Shown: in pieces, positions 26,350 to 36,074 of the stretch
Layout: the number at the start of each line of letters is the position of its first letter
Position numbering within the stretch: the stretch's first letter is position 1
Assembly: GCF_020883495.1 (NCBI RefSeq)
Contig: NZ_CP086610.1
Location: 186,001 to 250,000, forward strand
DNA from: Shinella zoogloeoides
Lineage (GTDB): Bacteria; Pseudomonadota; Alphaproteobacteria; Rhizobiales; Rhizobiaceae
DNA length: 64,000 bases
Direction: 5' to 3'
Notes under the pieces: generated by a model
What the model saw: only the letters and a program-made list of their open reading frames with translations
What the model was told of the DNA's origin: nothing
The model's database searches: none
Program-made: the position numbers and the translations under genes

Positions 26350-27231
26350 GTGCAAAAGACCGTTTCTTCCGGCATCCTGCTGACGTCCTTCGCCTATTTC
26401 CTGTTCTCGTTGCAGGATGCGTCGGTCAAATGGCTCGTCGTGGCTCTGCCGGTCTGGCAGATCCTGTTCATACGCTCCGTGACGATCTTCGCCCTGTGCC
26501 TTGCCTTCGGCGGGCGTCCGCTCGTGCGCGCCGCGCGCCATTCGCCGGTGCTGAAGCCGCTCTTCCTGCGCAACATCCTGCTGCTGGCCGCCTGGCTCTG
26601 CTACTACAACGCCGCGCGCGACCTTGGCCTTGCGGAACTGACGACGCTCTACTACGCCTCGCCCGTCGTCATGACGATCCTGTCCGTGCCGATCCTCGGC
26701 GAGAAGGTGCCGGGCTATCGCTGGCTGGCCGTCGCCGTGGGCTTCCTGGGCGTGGTCGTCGCCTGCGGCATCGCGGCCAAGGGGCTCACGCTGTCGCTGC
26801 CCGTCTATCTCGCCCTGCAGGCCGCCGTCTTCTGGGCCGTCGCCACGGTGCTGCTGCGCAAGACCGCGCTGCACGAGCGCACGCAGGTGCAGATGGCGAT
26901 TTCCAGCGGCTTCTTCCTGCTGTTCACCGCCTTCGCCATGCCCTTCGTCTGGCAGCCGGTCTCCGCCTTCGACCTCGCGCTCATGGCGGGCACGGGCGTC
27001 TTCGCCGGCATCGGCCAGTTCGCCATGTTCGAGGGCATGCGCCGCGCGCCCGTCTCCGTGCTCGCGCCCTTCGAATATACCTCGCTCGTCTGGGCCTTCG
27101 CGCTCGGCTATCTCATCTGGAGCGACGTTCCAGGGCCGAACGTTTTCGCCGGGGCGGCGCTGATCTTCTCCGCGGGCATGATCATCATCGCCAGCGAGCG
27201 GCTCGGCGGTCGTTTCCGCCTGCGGGCGTGA
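26350..27231 (+). CDS. DMT-family permease (EamA domains)
   Basis: The 293-residue inner-membrane protein has about ten hydrophobic segments in two EamA repeats (first LQDASVKWLVVALPVWQILF, second ALQAAVFWAVATVLLRKTAL). The frame is open far upstream, but hydrophobic sequence starts only at the GTG at 26350, where family members begin. It exports or imports a small metabolite of unknown identity. Confidence 0.88.
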   Translation: MQKTVSSGILLTSFAYFLFSLQDASVKWLVVALPVWQILFIRSVTIFALCLAFGGRPLVRAARHSPVLKPLFLRNILLLAAWLCYYNAARDLGLAELTTLYYASPVVMTILSVPILGEKVPGYRWLAVAVGFLGVVVACGIAAKGLTLSLPVYLALQAAVFWAVATVLLRKTALHERTQVQMAISSGFFLLFTAFAMPFVWQPVSAFDLALMAGTGVFAGIGQFAMFEGMRRAPVSVLAPFEYTSLVWAFALGYLIWSDVPGPNVFAGAALIFSAGMIIIASERLGGRFRLRA

Positions 27232-27350
27232 CGCACCAAAAATCGTAAGGTAACCGAAAGAATTCCCGCTCCAGCGGGCACTGGTCGGTTGCAAGTGGGC
27301 GGCAGAACGATATTGTCGCGGTCCAGACGTAACGTTAGCCGGGAGGCGGA

Positions 27351-28847
27351 ATGCCCATATCGAACGCCGCCTTCGTGCGCTCGACCGTCATCCTGCTGAT
27401 CGCGGGCATGCTCTCGTTGCTCGGCATTGTCGGCACGTCGCTCTGGCTCGTCCATAAGGTGCAGGATTATTTCACCGGCTTCATCGAGGTGCGCGAGGTG
27501 CGCAGCGCCGCCGCCGACCTTCTGTCGACCCTCAAGGACGCGGAAACCGGCCAGCGCGGCTTCGTCATCACCGGCGAGGCGGCGTTCCGCCAGCCCTATG
27601 ACGACGCGCTGAAGGCCGTGGCGGAGCGCCAGGCGGCGCTGGGCGAGAAGGCGGCGCGCTTCCACCGCTACGGCGAGCGGATCGCGGGCATAAACGATCT
27701 CGTCGCGCGCAAACTGGTGGAGCTTGCCCAGACGGTCGAGGCCGTGGAGCAGGGCAGGCAGGCCGATGCGATCGAGCAGGTCAAGACCGACCGTGGCCGC
27801 CTGCTCATGGACGAGCTTCGCCAGCGGCTCGGCGGCATCATGGCGGATGCCGACAGGGAGCTGGAGGAAGGCGTCGCCGATACGCTCTGGTCGGCCGGCG
27901 CGCTGCAATGGACGACGGTGATCGGCGCCGTCGCCATCATCGGCGTGCTCGGCGGCGCGGTCGTCGTGATCGCGCAATATACCCGCGACATCGTCGCCGC
28001 CCGCCGCGAGGTCGAGACGCTGAACGCCACGCTGGAAAAGCGTGTGGACGAGCGCACCGAGGAGCTGATCCGTGCCAATCAGGAGGTGCAGCGCTTCGCC
28101 TATATCGTGACGCACGACCTGCGCGCGCCACTGGTCAACATCATGGGCTTCACCAGCGAATTGCAGGCCTCGCTCTCCTCCATCCAGGCCTATGTGCTGG
28201 CCGACGGCAAGGCGCCGAGCGAGGCGGATATCCTGGAAGCCCGCCGTGCCGCTTCCGAGGACCTGCCCGAGGCGATCGGCTTCATCCGCTCCTCCACCAA
28301 GAAGATGGACGGCCTCATCAATGCCATCCTGAAGATTTCGCGCGACGGACGGCGGGAGCTCAAGATCGAGCGGGTGGACCTCAAGGCGCTCGCCGAGACG
28401 GGCGCGGCGGCCGTGGGCCATCAGGTCAGCGAGTCCGAGGGAGAGGTCGCCATCGGCGATACCTTGCCGACGGTCGTTTCCGACCGGCTGTCGCTGGAGC
28501 AGGTGTTCGGCAACCTCTTCGACAATGCGATCAAGTACCAGTATCCGGGCAGGCCCCTTCGCATTTCCGTGATCGCCCGCAGCGGCGGCCGGGCGGGCCA
28601 TGTCATCGAATTCACCGACAATGGCCGCGGCATCGCCCCCGAGGACCACGAGCGCGTCTTCGAGCTTTTCCGCCGTTCCGGCGCGCAGGACAAGCCCGGC
28701 GAGGGCATCGGCCTTGCGCATGTGCGTTCACTGATGCGCAATCTCGGCGGTGATATCGTCGTTCGATCCGAACTCGGGCAAGGGACGACCTTCGTGCTTC
28801 GCCTCCCGCCCGACCTCAGCAAAGTTGTCAGGAGTATGCAGGCATGA
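27351..28847 (+). CDS. CHASE3-domain sensor histidine kinase
   Basis: The 498-residue protein has a transmembrane segment at about 9-34, a periplasmic CHASE3 domain (LKDAETGQRGFVITG), a second span near 183-205, a coiled coil, HisKA with the phospho-acceptor His in YIVTHDLRAPLVN, and HATPase_c (NLFDNAIKYQ, DNGRGI, GEGIGLAHV). It senses an unknown periplasmic cue. Its stop overlaps the ATG of the receiver gene, forming a three-gene signalling operon. Confidence 0.93.
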   Translation: MPISNAAFVRSTVILLIAGMLSLLGIVGTSLWLVHKVQDYFTGFIEVREVRSAAADLLSTLKDAETGQRGFVITGEAAFRQPYDDALKAVAERQAALGEKAARFHRYGERIAGINDLVARKLVELAQTVEAVEQGRQADAIEQVKTDRGRLLMDELRQRLGGIMADADRELEEGVADTLWSAGALQWTTVIGAVAIIGVLGGAVVVIAQYTRDIVAARREVETLNATLEKRVDERTEELIRANQEVQRFAYIVTHDLRAPLVNIMGFTSELQASLSSIQAYVLADGKAPSEADILEARRAASEDLPEAIGFIRSSTKKMDGLINAILKISRDGRRELKIERVDLKALAETGAAAVGHQVSESEGEVAIGDTLPTVVSDRLSLEQVFGNLFDNAIKYQYPGRPLRISVIARSGGRAGHVIEFTDNGRGIAPEDHERVFELFRRSGAQDKPGEGIGLAHVRSLMRNLGGDIVVRSELGQGTTFVLRLPPDLSKVVRSMQA

Positions 28848-29290
28848 ACGGACTGGGCAAGGAAGTCACCATCGTCATGATCGAGGATGACGAGGGCCAT
28901 GCGCGCCTCATCGAGAAGAACATCCGCCGCGCCGGCGTGCATAACGAGGTCGTGCCTTTCACCAATGGCACGGATGCGCTCGATTTCGTGCTCGGCAAGG
29001 ACCGTTCGGGTCTCGCCAGCGCCGGCCGCTTCCTGCTGATCCTGCTCGACCTCAACCTGCCGGACATGTCGGGCATCGATATCCTGCAGAAGATCAAGAC
29101 CAACGTTCACACCAAGCGCCTGCCGGTCGTCATCCTCACCACGACGGACGACGAGCGCGAGATCCAGCGCTGCTACGATCTCGGCGCGAACGTCTACATC
29201 ACCAAGCCGGTGGAATATGAGAGCTTCGCCCATGCGATCCGCCAGCTCGGCCTGTTCTTCTCCGTGATCCAGATCCCCGAGACGCAGTAA
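28844..29290 (+). CDS. Stand-alone response-regulator receiver
   Basis: The 148-residue protein is a single receiver domain with the acidic pair EDDE, phospho-acceptor Asp in LLDLNLPDMSG, Thr in LTTTDDE and Lys in YITKPVEY. It is of the Rcp1-like type that pairs with phytochrome or CHASE3 kinases. It has no output domain and probably relays phosphate. It overlaps the kinase gene by four bases and the next ATG follows directly. Confidence 0.93.
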   Translation: MNGLGKEVTIVMIEDDEGHARLIEKNIRRAGVHNEVVPFTNGTDALDFVLGKDRSGLASAGRFLLILLDLNLPDMSGIDILQKIKTNVHTKRLPVVILTTTDDEREIQRCYDLGANVYITKPVEYESFAHAIRQLGLFFSVIQIPETQ

Positions 29291-30346
29291 ATGAACGAAG
29301 GCCTCGTCCGCGTCCTCTATATCGACGACGACCCGATCCTCGCGCGTCTCGCCGAGCGTGTGCTCGGGCGGCTCGGCTATGCGGTGCAGCATGCCGAGGA
29401 TGTGGAGCGCGGCCGCGAGCGCTTCGCGGAGGGCGGCTTCGATGCGGTGGTGCTCGATCACTTTCTGCAATCGGGCACCGGGCTTTCGCTGCTGAAGGAA
29501 CTCGTCGATGCGCCCGGCGCGGTGCCGGTCGTCTATGTGACCGGCTCGAACGACGCGCAGGTCGCCGTCGAGGCGCTGAAGGCGGGGGCGGCCGACTATG
29601 TCATCAAGTCCGTCGGCGACGACTTCATGTCGCTGCTTGCCAATGCGGTCGGCCAGGCGCTGGAAAACGCCGAGCTGAAGCGCGCCAAGCTGAGGGCGGA
29701 GATGGAAATCCGCCTTGCCAAGGAGCGCGCCGAAATCCTGCTGGCCGAGGTGAACCATCGCGTCGGCAATTCGCTGGCGCTTGCCGCCGCCCTCATCCGC
29801 CTGCAAATGTCGAGCGCGGCCGACGAGGCCGTGAAGGAGGCCCTGTCCGAGACGCAGGCCCGCATCACCGCCATCGCCGGCATCCATCGCCGCCTCTATA
29901 CGTCCGAGGATGTGCGCCATGTCGATATGGGCGCCTATCTCGGGACGCTGCTTTCCGAGCTTGACGCCGCCATGCAGGGGCAGGGCCGCAACGTGCGCCT
30001 CAGCCGCATGCTGGAGCCGCTCAACGTGCCGACCGACCGCGCCGTCTCGCTCGGCGTGATCGTCACGGAACTCGTCACCAACGCCTTCAAATATGCCTAT
30101 GGCGAGGCGGGCGGCGAGGTGCGCGTCGGCTTCACCCGGCTCGATCCGGAAAATGCCGTGCTCTTCGTGGAGGACGACGGTATCGGCTGGAGCGGGGAAG
30201 GCCCGGTGCGCGGCACCGGCCTCGGCACCAAGATCATCGGCGCCATGGCCATCAGCCTCGGCACGAAGCTCGACTATGCCGTCCGTGTGCTGGGCACGCG
30301 CGCCGAACTGACGGTGCGCATGGCCGACGTGCCGCGCCCGCTCTAA
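29291..30346 (+). CDS. Receiver plus HisKA_2 histidine kinase
   Basis: The 351-residue protein has an N-terminal receiver domain (YIDDDP, VVLDHFLQSG, Lys in YVIKSVG), a coiled coil, and a HisKA_2-type dimerisation domain with His in AEVNHRVGNSLALAAALI. A C-terminal ATPase domain follows (TELVTNAFKYAYGE, EDDGIGW, GLGTKII). This architecture occurs in alphaproteobacterial general-stress and light/oxygen pathways. Third gene of the signalling operon; it starts immediately after the receiver stop. Confidence 0.92.
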   Translation: MNEGLVRVLYIDDDPILARLAERVLGRLGYAVQHAEDVERGRERFAEGGFDAVVLDHFLQSGTGLSLLKELVDAPGAVPVVYVTGSNDAQVAVEALKAGAADYVIKSVGDDFMSLLANAVGQALENAELKRAKLRAEMEIRLAKERAEILLAEVNHRVGNSLALAAALIRLQMSSAADEAVKEALSETQARITAIAGIHRRLYTSEDVRHVDMGAYLGTLLSELDAAMQGQGRNVRLSRMLEPLNVPTDRAVSLGVIVTELVTNAFKYAYGEAGGEVRVGFTRLDPENAVLFVEDDGIGWSGEGPVRGTGLGTKIIGAMAISLGTKLDYAVRVLGTRAELTVRMADVPRPL

Positions 30347-30428
30347 TCGCAGGCTCCGGAAAAATCGCTTGCCTTTTGCCGCGGCCCTGCCATGTAGCTG
30401 CGCCAGTTTTCCGCTGCAAAAGACACCC

Positions 30429-31370
30429 ATGACGAACCCGCATTTCTCCTCCGGCGACCTCATCGCCGACCGTCGCGCCGACTATGCCCGCATGTTCGCG
30501 GAATCGGGGGAGTTCGCGGAGGCGGCGGAGCTTATGGAACAGGCGCTGGAGCAGGTGCCCTCATGGGCTGCCGGCTGGTTCCGGCTTGCCGAATATGCGG
30601 AAAAGGCGGGCCGGAAAGAGGCGGCGGCGGCCGCGCTCGAAAAGGTTGTCGCGCTCGATCCTTCCGATATTTTCGGCGCGGGGCTGAAGCTGGCGGTGCT
30701 CGGCGTTGCCGATACGCCCGCCGCGCCGCCGACGTCCTATGTGGAACGCCTCTTCGACGACTATGCGGACCGTTTCGACACGGCGCTTGTCGGAAAGCTG
30801 GACTATACCGTTCCCCGGACGCTCGCCCGGCTGGTGCACCGGCATGCGGGCGAGGATGCGCATTTCGGCCTCGTCGCCGATATCGGCTGCGGCACCGGCC
30901 TTTTCGGCGTCGAGTTCCGCGCCAATGCCGGGCGGCTGGAGGGCTTCGACCTTTCGGCTGGTATGCTGGCAAAGGCGGAGGAGAAGGCGGTCTACGACCG
31001 TCTCGCCCAGGCCGATCTCTCGTTGCCCGCTGAACAAAGCGGCCTTTTCGCCGATGGCCCCGAGGCGCGCGCCGATCTCGTCAGCGCGGCGGACGTGCTG
31101 ATGTATCTCGGAGGCCTCGCGGAAGTCTTCCCGAGCGCCGCGCGGCTGGTCAAACCCGGCGGCCTCTTCGCCTTTTCCGTCGAGGACGGCGGGGAGGGGG
31201 ATGCGCCCCTGCTGCGCCCTTCGCTGCGTTATGCCCATCCGGAAAACTTCATCCGTCGGCGGCTGGCGGAAAGCGGCTTCGACCTCGTCACCGTGGAAAA
31301 GAGCGTGATCCGCCAGGATGCCGGCCAGCCGGTGCATGGCCTGCTCTTCCTCGCCCGCCGGCAGGGATAG
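30429..31370 (+). CDS. TPR-containing class I SAM methyltransferase
   Basis: The 313-residue protein has two tetratricopeptide-like helices at residues 18-85 and then a Rossmann methyltransferase domain with VADIGCGTGLFG (SAM motif I), GFDLSAGMLAKAEEK and SAADVLMYLGG. It may be a UbiE/trans-aconitate-type enzyme, but the substrate is unknown. The ATG at 30429 is family-consistent. Confidence 0.88.
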   Translation: MTNPHFSSGDLIADRRADYARMFAESGEFAEAAELMEQALEQVPSWAAGWFRLAEYAEKAGRKEAAAAALEKVVALDPSDIFGAGLKLAVLGVADTPAAPPTSYVERLFDDYADRFDTALVGKLDYTVPRTLARLVHRHAGEDAHFGLVADIGCGTGLFGVEFRANAGRLEGFDLSAGMLAKAEEKAVYDRLAQADLSLPAEQSGLFADGPEARADLVSAADVLMYLGGLAEVFPSAARLVKPGGLFAFSVEDGGEGDAPLLRPSLRYAHPENFIRRRLAESGFDLVTVEKSVIRQDAGQPVHGLLFLARRQG

Positions 31371-31424
31371 GCTTGCGCAGCGCATCGCACCCGCTACAAC
31401 AACGAAAACCACTGGAGATCGGCC

Positions 31425-32060
31425 ATGGACGGCGACAAGCGGCGTTACGGCTTCTGGAACCCCACACCCACCCGCCATACGCCGCTGGAAGATGCGCAGG
31501 GCCTCTTCGCCAGCAGCATGATCGCCGCGCTCGGCCTTGCCCTGATGAGCAGCGCCGGGCTGGTGGCGAGCGGCACGGCCGGCGTCGCCTTCATCCTGCA
31601 TTACCTGACGGGCGTCAGCTTCGGTCTCTATTATACCGTCGTGAACATCCCCTTCTATATCCTCGCTCTCAAGCGGCTCGGCTGGGCCTTCACGATCAAG
31701 ACGGTCATCGCCGTCTCGCTCACCTCGCTCATCACCGAGTTCCAGCCGCATTTCGTGCGCATCGAGAGCATCGACCCGATGTGGACGGCGGTGCTGGCGG
31801 GCATTCTGCTCGGCTTCGGCCTGCTCGGCCTCTACCGCCACCGCGCAAGCCTCGGCGGCGTCGGTGTGCTGGCGGTCTACCTGCAGGAGCGTTTCGGCAT
31901 CCGCGCTGGCCTCGTGCAACTCGCCTTCGACCTCTTCGTGCTGGCGGCGGCCTTCTTCGTCGCAGCGCCCTTCATCGTGCTCTGCTCGGTGGTCGGCGCC
32001 GTGGTGCTCAACCTCTTCCTCACCATCAACCACCGCGCCGACCGCTATATCGCGATGTGA
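31425..32060 (+). CDS. YitT-family membrane protein
   Basis: The 211-residue protein has six hydrophobic segments and the YitT/DUF161 core (LMSSAGLVASGTAGVAFILHY, LGGVGVLAVYLQERFG). It is inner-membrane with unknown substrate. It lies between the methyltransferase and the helicase on the same strand with about 50-base gaps. Confidence 0.85.
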   Translation: MDGDKRRYGFWNPTPTRHTPLEDAQGLFASSMIAALGLALMSSAGLVASGTAGVAFILHYLTGVSFGLYYTVVNIPFYILALKRLGWAFTIKTVIAVSLTSLITEFQPHFVRIESIDPMWTAVLAGILLGFGLLGLYRHRASLGGVGVLAVYLQERFGIRAGLVQLAFDLFVLAAAFFVAAPFIVLCSVVGAVVLNLFLTINHRADRYIAM

Positions 32061-32110
32061 ATTTTCGGCGGGCCGCTTCACATTCGGTCCGCCGTCACTA
32101 GCTTAGGCGC

Positions 32111-34636
32111 GTGAGCATCATCGATTCTGCCGCCGGCCTCTCCCTCCTGCCCAAATCCTTTGCCGACTGGTTCGCGGCCAAGGGCTGGCAGCCGCGCGCG
32201 CACCAGATGGAGCTTCTGGCGCGCGCTGCGGGCGGCGAGAGCCTGCTGCTCATCGCGCCCACCGGCGCGGGCAAGACGCTGGCCGGTTTCCTGCCGGCGC
32301 TGACGGACCTTGCACAACGCGGGAAAATCCCGCCCGGCTCCGCCTTCACCGGCATCCATACGCTCTATATCTCGCCGCTGAAGGCGCTTGCCGTCGATAT
32401 CGAGCGCAACCTGATGAAGCCCGTGTCCGAAATGGGCCTGCCCATCACCGTCGAGACGCGCACCGGCGATACGCCACAGGCAAAGCGCCAGCGCCAGCGC
32501 CTCAACCCGCCCGATATCCTGCTGGCGACACCGGAACAGGTCGCTCTCCTCATCGCCAACGGCGAAGCACCGCGCTTTTTCAAGGACCTGAAATACGTCA
32601 TCTTCGACGAACTGCATTCGCTCGTCACCTCCAAGCGCGGTCATCTGCTGTCGCTTGGCCTTGCGCGACTGCGCCGGCTTGCGCCGGGGCTGCGCACCAT
32701 CGGCCTTTCGGCCACCGTCGCCGAGCCGATGGACCTGCGCCGCTGGCTGGTGGAGCAGGGGACGGATACGGAGAACCATGCCGGCCTCGTTACCGCGCCG
32801 GGCGGGGCGAAGCCGATCATCACCATCCTGAAGAGCGAGGAGCGGGTGCCGTGGTCCGGGCATTCGGCGAAATATGCGATGCCGGAGGTCTATGCGGCGA
32901 TCCGCGACCACAGGACGTCGCTGCTCTTCGTCAACACGCGCAGCCAGGCGGAAATCCTCTTCCAGGAACTCTGGAACATCAACGAGGACACGCTGCCGAT
33001 CGCGCTGCATCACGGCTCGCTCGATGTCGGCCAGCGGCGCAAGGTGGAGCAGGCCATGGCGGAAAACCGTCTGCGCGCCGTCGTCGCCACGTCCACGCTC
33101 GATCTCGGCATCGACTGGGGCGATGTCGATCTCGTCATCCATGTCGGCGCGCCGAAGGGGGCTTCGCGGCTCGCTCAGCGCATCGGCCGCGCCAATCACC
33201 GTATGGATGAGCCGAGCCGCGCCATCCTCGTGCCGGCCAACCGCTTCGAGGTGATGGAATGTCAGGCGGCGCTCGACGCCAATTATCTCGGCGCACAGGA
33301 TACGCCGCCGGTGGGGGAGGGCGCGCTGGACGTGCTCGCCCAGCACGTGCTCGGCATGGCCTGCGCCGCGCCCTTCGACGAGGATGTGCTCTTTGCCGAA
33401 GTCACCTCCGCCTCGCCCTATGCCGGGCTTTCGCGGGAAAAATTCGGGCGCATCGTGCAATTCGTCGCCACGGGCGGCTATGCGCTGAAGACCTATGAGC
33501 GCTACGCGCGCATCCGCAAGACCGTCGACGGCCTGTGGCGCGTCTCCAACCCGCAGGTCGCGCAGCAATATCGCCTCAACCTCGGCACCATCGTCGAGAT
33601 GCCGATGCTGAATGTGCGCATGGTCAAGCGCGGCGCGAAGGGGGCGGTCGGGCGCGGCGGGGCCTCGCTCGGCAAGGTGGAGGAATATTTCCTGGAAATG
33701 CTCTCGCCCGGCGACACCTTCCTCTTTTCCGGCAAGGTGCTGCGCTTCGAGGGCATCCGCGAGAACGAGTGCCTCGTCTCCCAGGCCTTTTCGCTTGATC
33801 CGAAAGTGCCGGCTTACGCAGGCGGCAAGTTTCCGCTCTCCACCTATCTCGCCGATCAGGTGCGCGGCATGCTGGACGATCCGCACCGCTGGGGCGCATT
33901 GCCCGAGCAGGTGCGCGACTGGCTTGCCCTGCAGCGCGACGTTTCCAGCCTGCCGAAGCGCGACGAACTGCTCATAGAGACCTTCCCGCGCGGGAGCCGG
34001 CACTACATGGTCGCCTATCCCTTCGAGGGGCGGCTGGCGCACCAGACGCTCGGCATGCTGCTGACACGGCGGCTGGAGCGCGCCGGGCGGCGGCCGCTCG
34101 GCTTCGTGGCGACGGATTATTCGCTGGCCGTCTGGGCGCTGGACGACCTCGGCTACAGCTTCGCCGTCGAGCGCCCCTCGCTCGAAAACCTCTTCGACGA
34201 GGACATGCTGGGTGACGATCTGGAGGCATGGCTGGACGAGAGCTTCATGCTGAAGCGCACCTTCCGCAATTGCGCCGTGATTGCCGGCCTTATCGAACAG
34301 CGCCATCCGGGCAAGGAAAAGACCGGGCGGCAGGTCACGGTCTCGGCCGACCTCATCTACGACGTGCTGCGCAGCCACGAGCCGGACCATATCCTGCTGG
34401 AAGCGACACGCAACGATGCGGCGGCGGGGCTTTTGGATATTCAGCGATTGGGCGATATGCTGGCTCGAATCAAGGGCCATATCACCCATCGCCGGCTCGA
34501 CCGCATCTCGCCGCTCGCCGTGCCGATCATGCTGGAAATCGGCAAGGAGCCGGTGGCGGGCGAGGCGCAGGATTCGCTGCTGGCGGAAGCCGCCGAGGAC
34601 CTGATCGTCGAGGCGATGGGCGAGGTGGCGATTTAA
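32111..34636 (+). CDS. Lhr-like, ligase-associated DEXH-box DNA helicase
   Basis: The 841-residue superfamily 2 helicase has APTGAGKT (Walker A), FDELHSL (DEXH), SATVAEP (motif III), VNTRSQAEI, TSTLDLGIDWG and QRIGRANHR (motif VI), followed by the Lhr winged-helix/DUF4145-like C-terminal region. Known members form a DNA-repair module with PdeM phosphoesterase, ATP-dependent ligase and an exonuclease. Here pdeM follows at 34651, but the ligase and exonuclease genes are not adjacent. The start is GTG. Confidence 0.92.
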   Translation: MSIIDSAAGLSLLPKSFADWFAAKGWQPRAHQMELLARAAGGESLLLIAPTGAGKTLAGFLPALTDLAQRGKIPPGSAFTGIHTLYISPLKALAVDIERNLMKPVSEMGLPITVETRTGDTPQAKRQRQRLNPPDILLATPEQVALLIANGEAPRFFKDLKYVIFDELHSLVTSKRGHLLSLGLARLRRLAPGLRTIGLSATVAEPMDLRRWLVEQGTDTENHAGLVTAPGGAKPIITILKSEERVPWSGHSAKYAMPEVYAAIRDHRTSLLFVNTRSQAEILFQELWNINEDTLPIALHHGSLDVGQRRKVEQAMAENRLRAVVATSTLDLGIDWGDVDLVIHVGAPKGASRLAQRIGRANHRMDEPSRAILVPANRFEVMECQAALDANYLGAQDTPPVGEGALDVLAQHVLGMACAAPFDEDVLFAEVTSASPYAGLSREKFGRIVQFVATGGYALKTYERYARIRKTVDGLWRVSNPQVAQQYRLNLGTIVEMPMLNVRMVKRGAKGAVGRGGASLGKVEEYFLEMLSPGDTFLFSGKVLRFEGIRENECLVSQAFSLDPKVPAYAGGKFPLSTYLADQVRGMLDDPHRWGALPEQVRDWLALQRDVSSLPKRDELLIETFPRGSRHYMVAYPFEGRLAHQTLGMLLTRRLERAGRRPLGFVATDYSLAVWALDDLGYSFAVERPSLENLFDEDMLGDDLEAWLDESFMLKRTFRNCAVIAGLIEQRHPGKEKTGRQVTVSADLIYDVLRSHEPDHILLEATRNDAAAGLLDIQRLGDMLARIKGHITHRRLDRISPLAVPIMLEIGKEPVAGEAQDSLLAEAAEDLIVEAMGEVAI

Positions 34637-34650
34637 GGAACCGAAGGCGC

Positions 34651-35376
34651 ATGCACAGACTGGCGCTGGCATCGATGGACATTCAGGATTTCGGCGCGGT
34701 ATCGGCCCGCACCGTCGTCGCCGGCGTCGAGGCCGTGTGCGATCCGCTCGGCGCGCTCTATCTGCCGGAAGCGCGCCTGCTCGTCGTCTCGGATCTGCAT
34801 CTGGAGAAAGGCGCGGCCTTCGCCCGCCGCGGCATGATGCTGCCGCCCTATGACACGCTGGCGACCCTGAAGGTGCTGGAGGCCGTCATCGCCCGGCATG
34901 ATCCGGCCATCGTCGTCAGCCTCGGCGACAATTTCCACGACCGTATTGGCTCGGCCCATCTGCCTGACATTTTCCGCACAAAGATTACAGAACTGGCGCG
35001 TGGGCGCGAATGGATATGGATCAACGGCAACCACGATCCCGACGGCACCGTCGACCTGCCGGGGCAGTCGGCCGACGAACTCCACCATGCGGGCCTCGTC
35101 TTCCGCCACGAACCGTCGCTCCTTGCCCCTGCCGGCGAGATCGCCGGGCACCTGCATCCCGCCGCCACCGTCATCCGCCGGGAGAAGGCGGTGCGCCGGC
35201 CGTGTTTTGCGACCGATGGCAAGCGCCTGCTGATGCCGGCCTTCGGCATCATGACCGGCGGCCTCGACCTGCGCCACAAGGCGATGGCCGGCCTCTTCGA
35301 CCGGCAAAGCCTCGTCGCCCACATGCTCGGCCGCGACCGCATCTATTCGGTGCGCTTCGCCAATCTGCGGGGCTGA
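34651..35376 (+). CDS. pdeM: Ligase-associated DNA damage-response phosphoesterase PdeM
   Basis: The 241-residue calcineurin-type metallophosphoesterase has VVSDLHLEKGAAFARRG (metal ligands), SLGDNFHD, WINGNHDPD and AGHLHP motifs. It is the usual partner of the Lhr-like helicase and starts 14 bases after it. An ATG at 34675 is an alternative start. It is probably a cytosolic nuclease/phosphatase acting in repair. Confidence 0.92.
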   Translation: MHRLALASMDIQDFGAVSARTVVAGVEAVCDPLGALYLPEARLLVVSDLHLEKGAAFARRGMMLPPYDTLATLKVLEAVIARHDPAIVVSLGDNFHDRIGSAHLPDIFRTKITELARGREWIWINGNHDPDGTVDLPGQSADELHHAGLVFRHEPSLLAPAGEIAGHLHPAATVIRREKAVRRPCFATDGKRLLMPAFGIMTGGLDLRHKAMAGLFDRQSLVAHMLGRDRIYSVRFANLRG

Positions 35377-35398
35377 GCCTCCGGTTGATGAACGGTGC

Positions 35399-35423
35399 AA
35401 CTGCTTTTACGATGCAAGCAGTT
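35399..35423 (+). promoter_or_regulatory. Inverted repeat before the HxlR gene
   Basis: AACTGCTT-9 bases-AAGCAGTT is a perfect 8-bp inverted repeat ending 11 bases before the HxlR start codon. HxlR regulators bind such dyads and often control their own gene. Autoregulation is inference. Confidence 0.5.
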
Positions 35424-35434
35424 TGGAGGCACCG

Positions 35435-35938
35435 ATGAAAGACGCCCGCCGTTCCGGCTGCCCGATCAACCTGACGCTGGAAATCCTCGGAGACCGCTGG
35501 AGCCTGATCGTGCTGCGCGACATGATGTTCGGCAACCGCCGTCATTTCCGCGAGCTGCTGACGAAATCGGAGGAGGGCATCGCCTCGAACATCCTGGCCG
35601 ACCGGCTTCGCCGGCTCGTCGAGGAGGGGCTGATCAGCAGGGCGGATGATCCGAGCCACAAGCAGAAGGCACTCTACAGCCTCACGGAAATGGGCATAGC
35701 GCTGGTTCCCGTCTTCGCCATGATGGGCGCCTGGGGGCGGCGCTTCCTGCCGGTGACGGAGACGCTTTCCATCCGCGCCGAACTGCTGGAGGAGGGGGGA
35801 GCGGAGATGTGGGCGGCGTTCATGGAGGAGCTGCGCGCCATCCATCTCGGCGCGCCGCGGCCTTCCCGCTCGGTTTTCGGAGAGCTGCAGGCGGCCTACG
35901 AGGCGACCGTCGCGAAACGGGCCGCAGCAATCGCTTGA
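35435..35938 (+). CDS. HxlR-family winged-helix regulator
   Basis: The 167-residue protein has the HxlR domain: CPINLTLEILGDRWSLIVLRD, then HFRELL and SNILADRLRRLVEEGLI. A single Cys near the N-terminus is typical of redox- or aldehyde-sensing members. The C-terminal 60 residues are helical. The ATG at 35435 follows GGAGG. Targets are unknown. Confidence 0.92.
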   Translation: MKDARRSGCPINLTLEILGDRWSLIVLRDMMFGNRRHFRELLTKSEEGIASNILADRLRRLVEEGLISRADDPSHKQKALYSLTEMGIALVPVFAMMGAWGRRFLPVTETLSIRAELLEEGGAEMWAAFMEELRAIHLGAPRPSRSVFGELQAAYEATVAKRAAAIA

Positions 35939-36074
35939 CGAAGGCGCGGCGGTTGATTTCCATCAACGCCGCAGGCGCAGCGACGTCTAGGGTATTTCAG
36001 CAAGGGTGCGGGCGGTTTCGCGATTCGAAGAAAAGCGAGAGCGCTCTATATCGATGAAAAAGGGAGGCTGAAGC

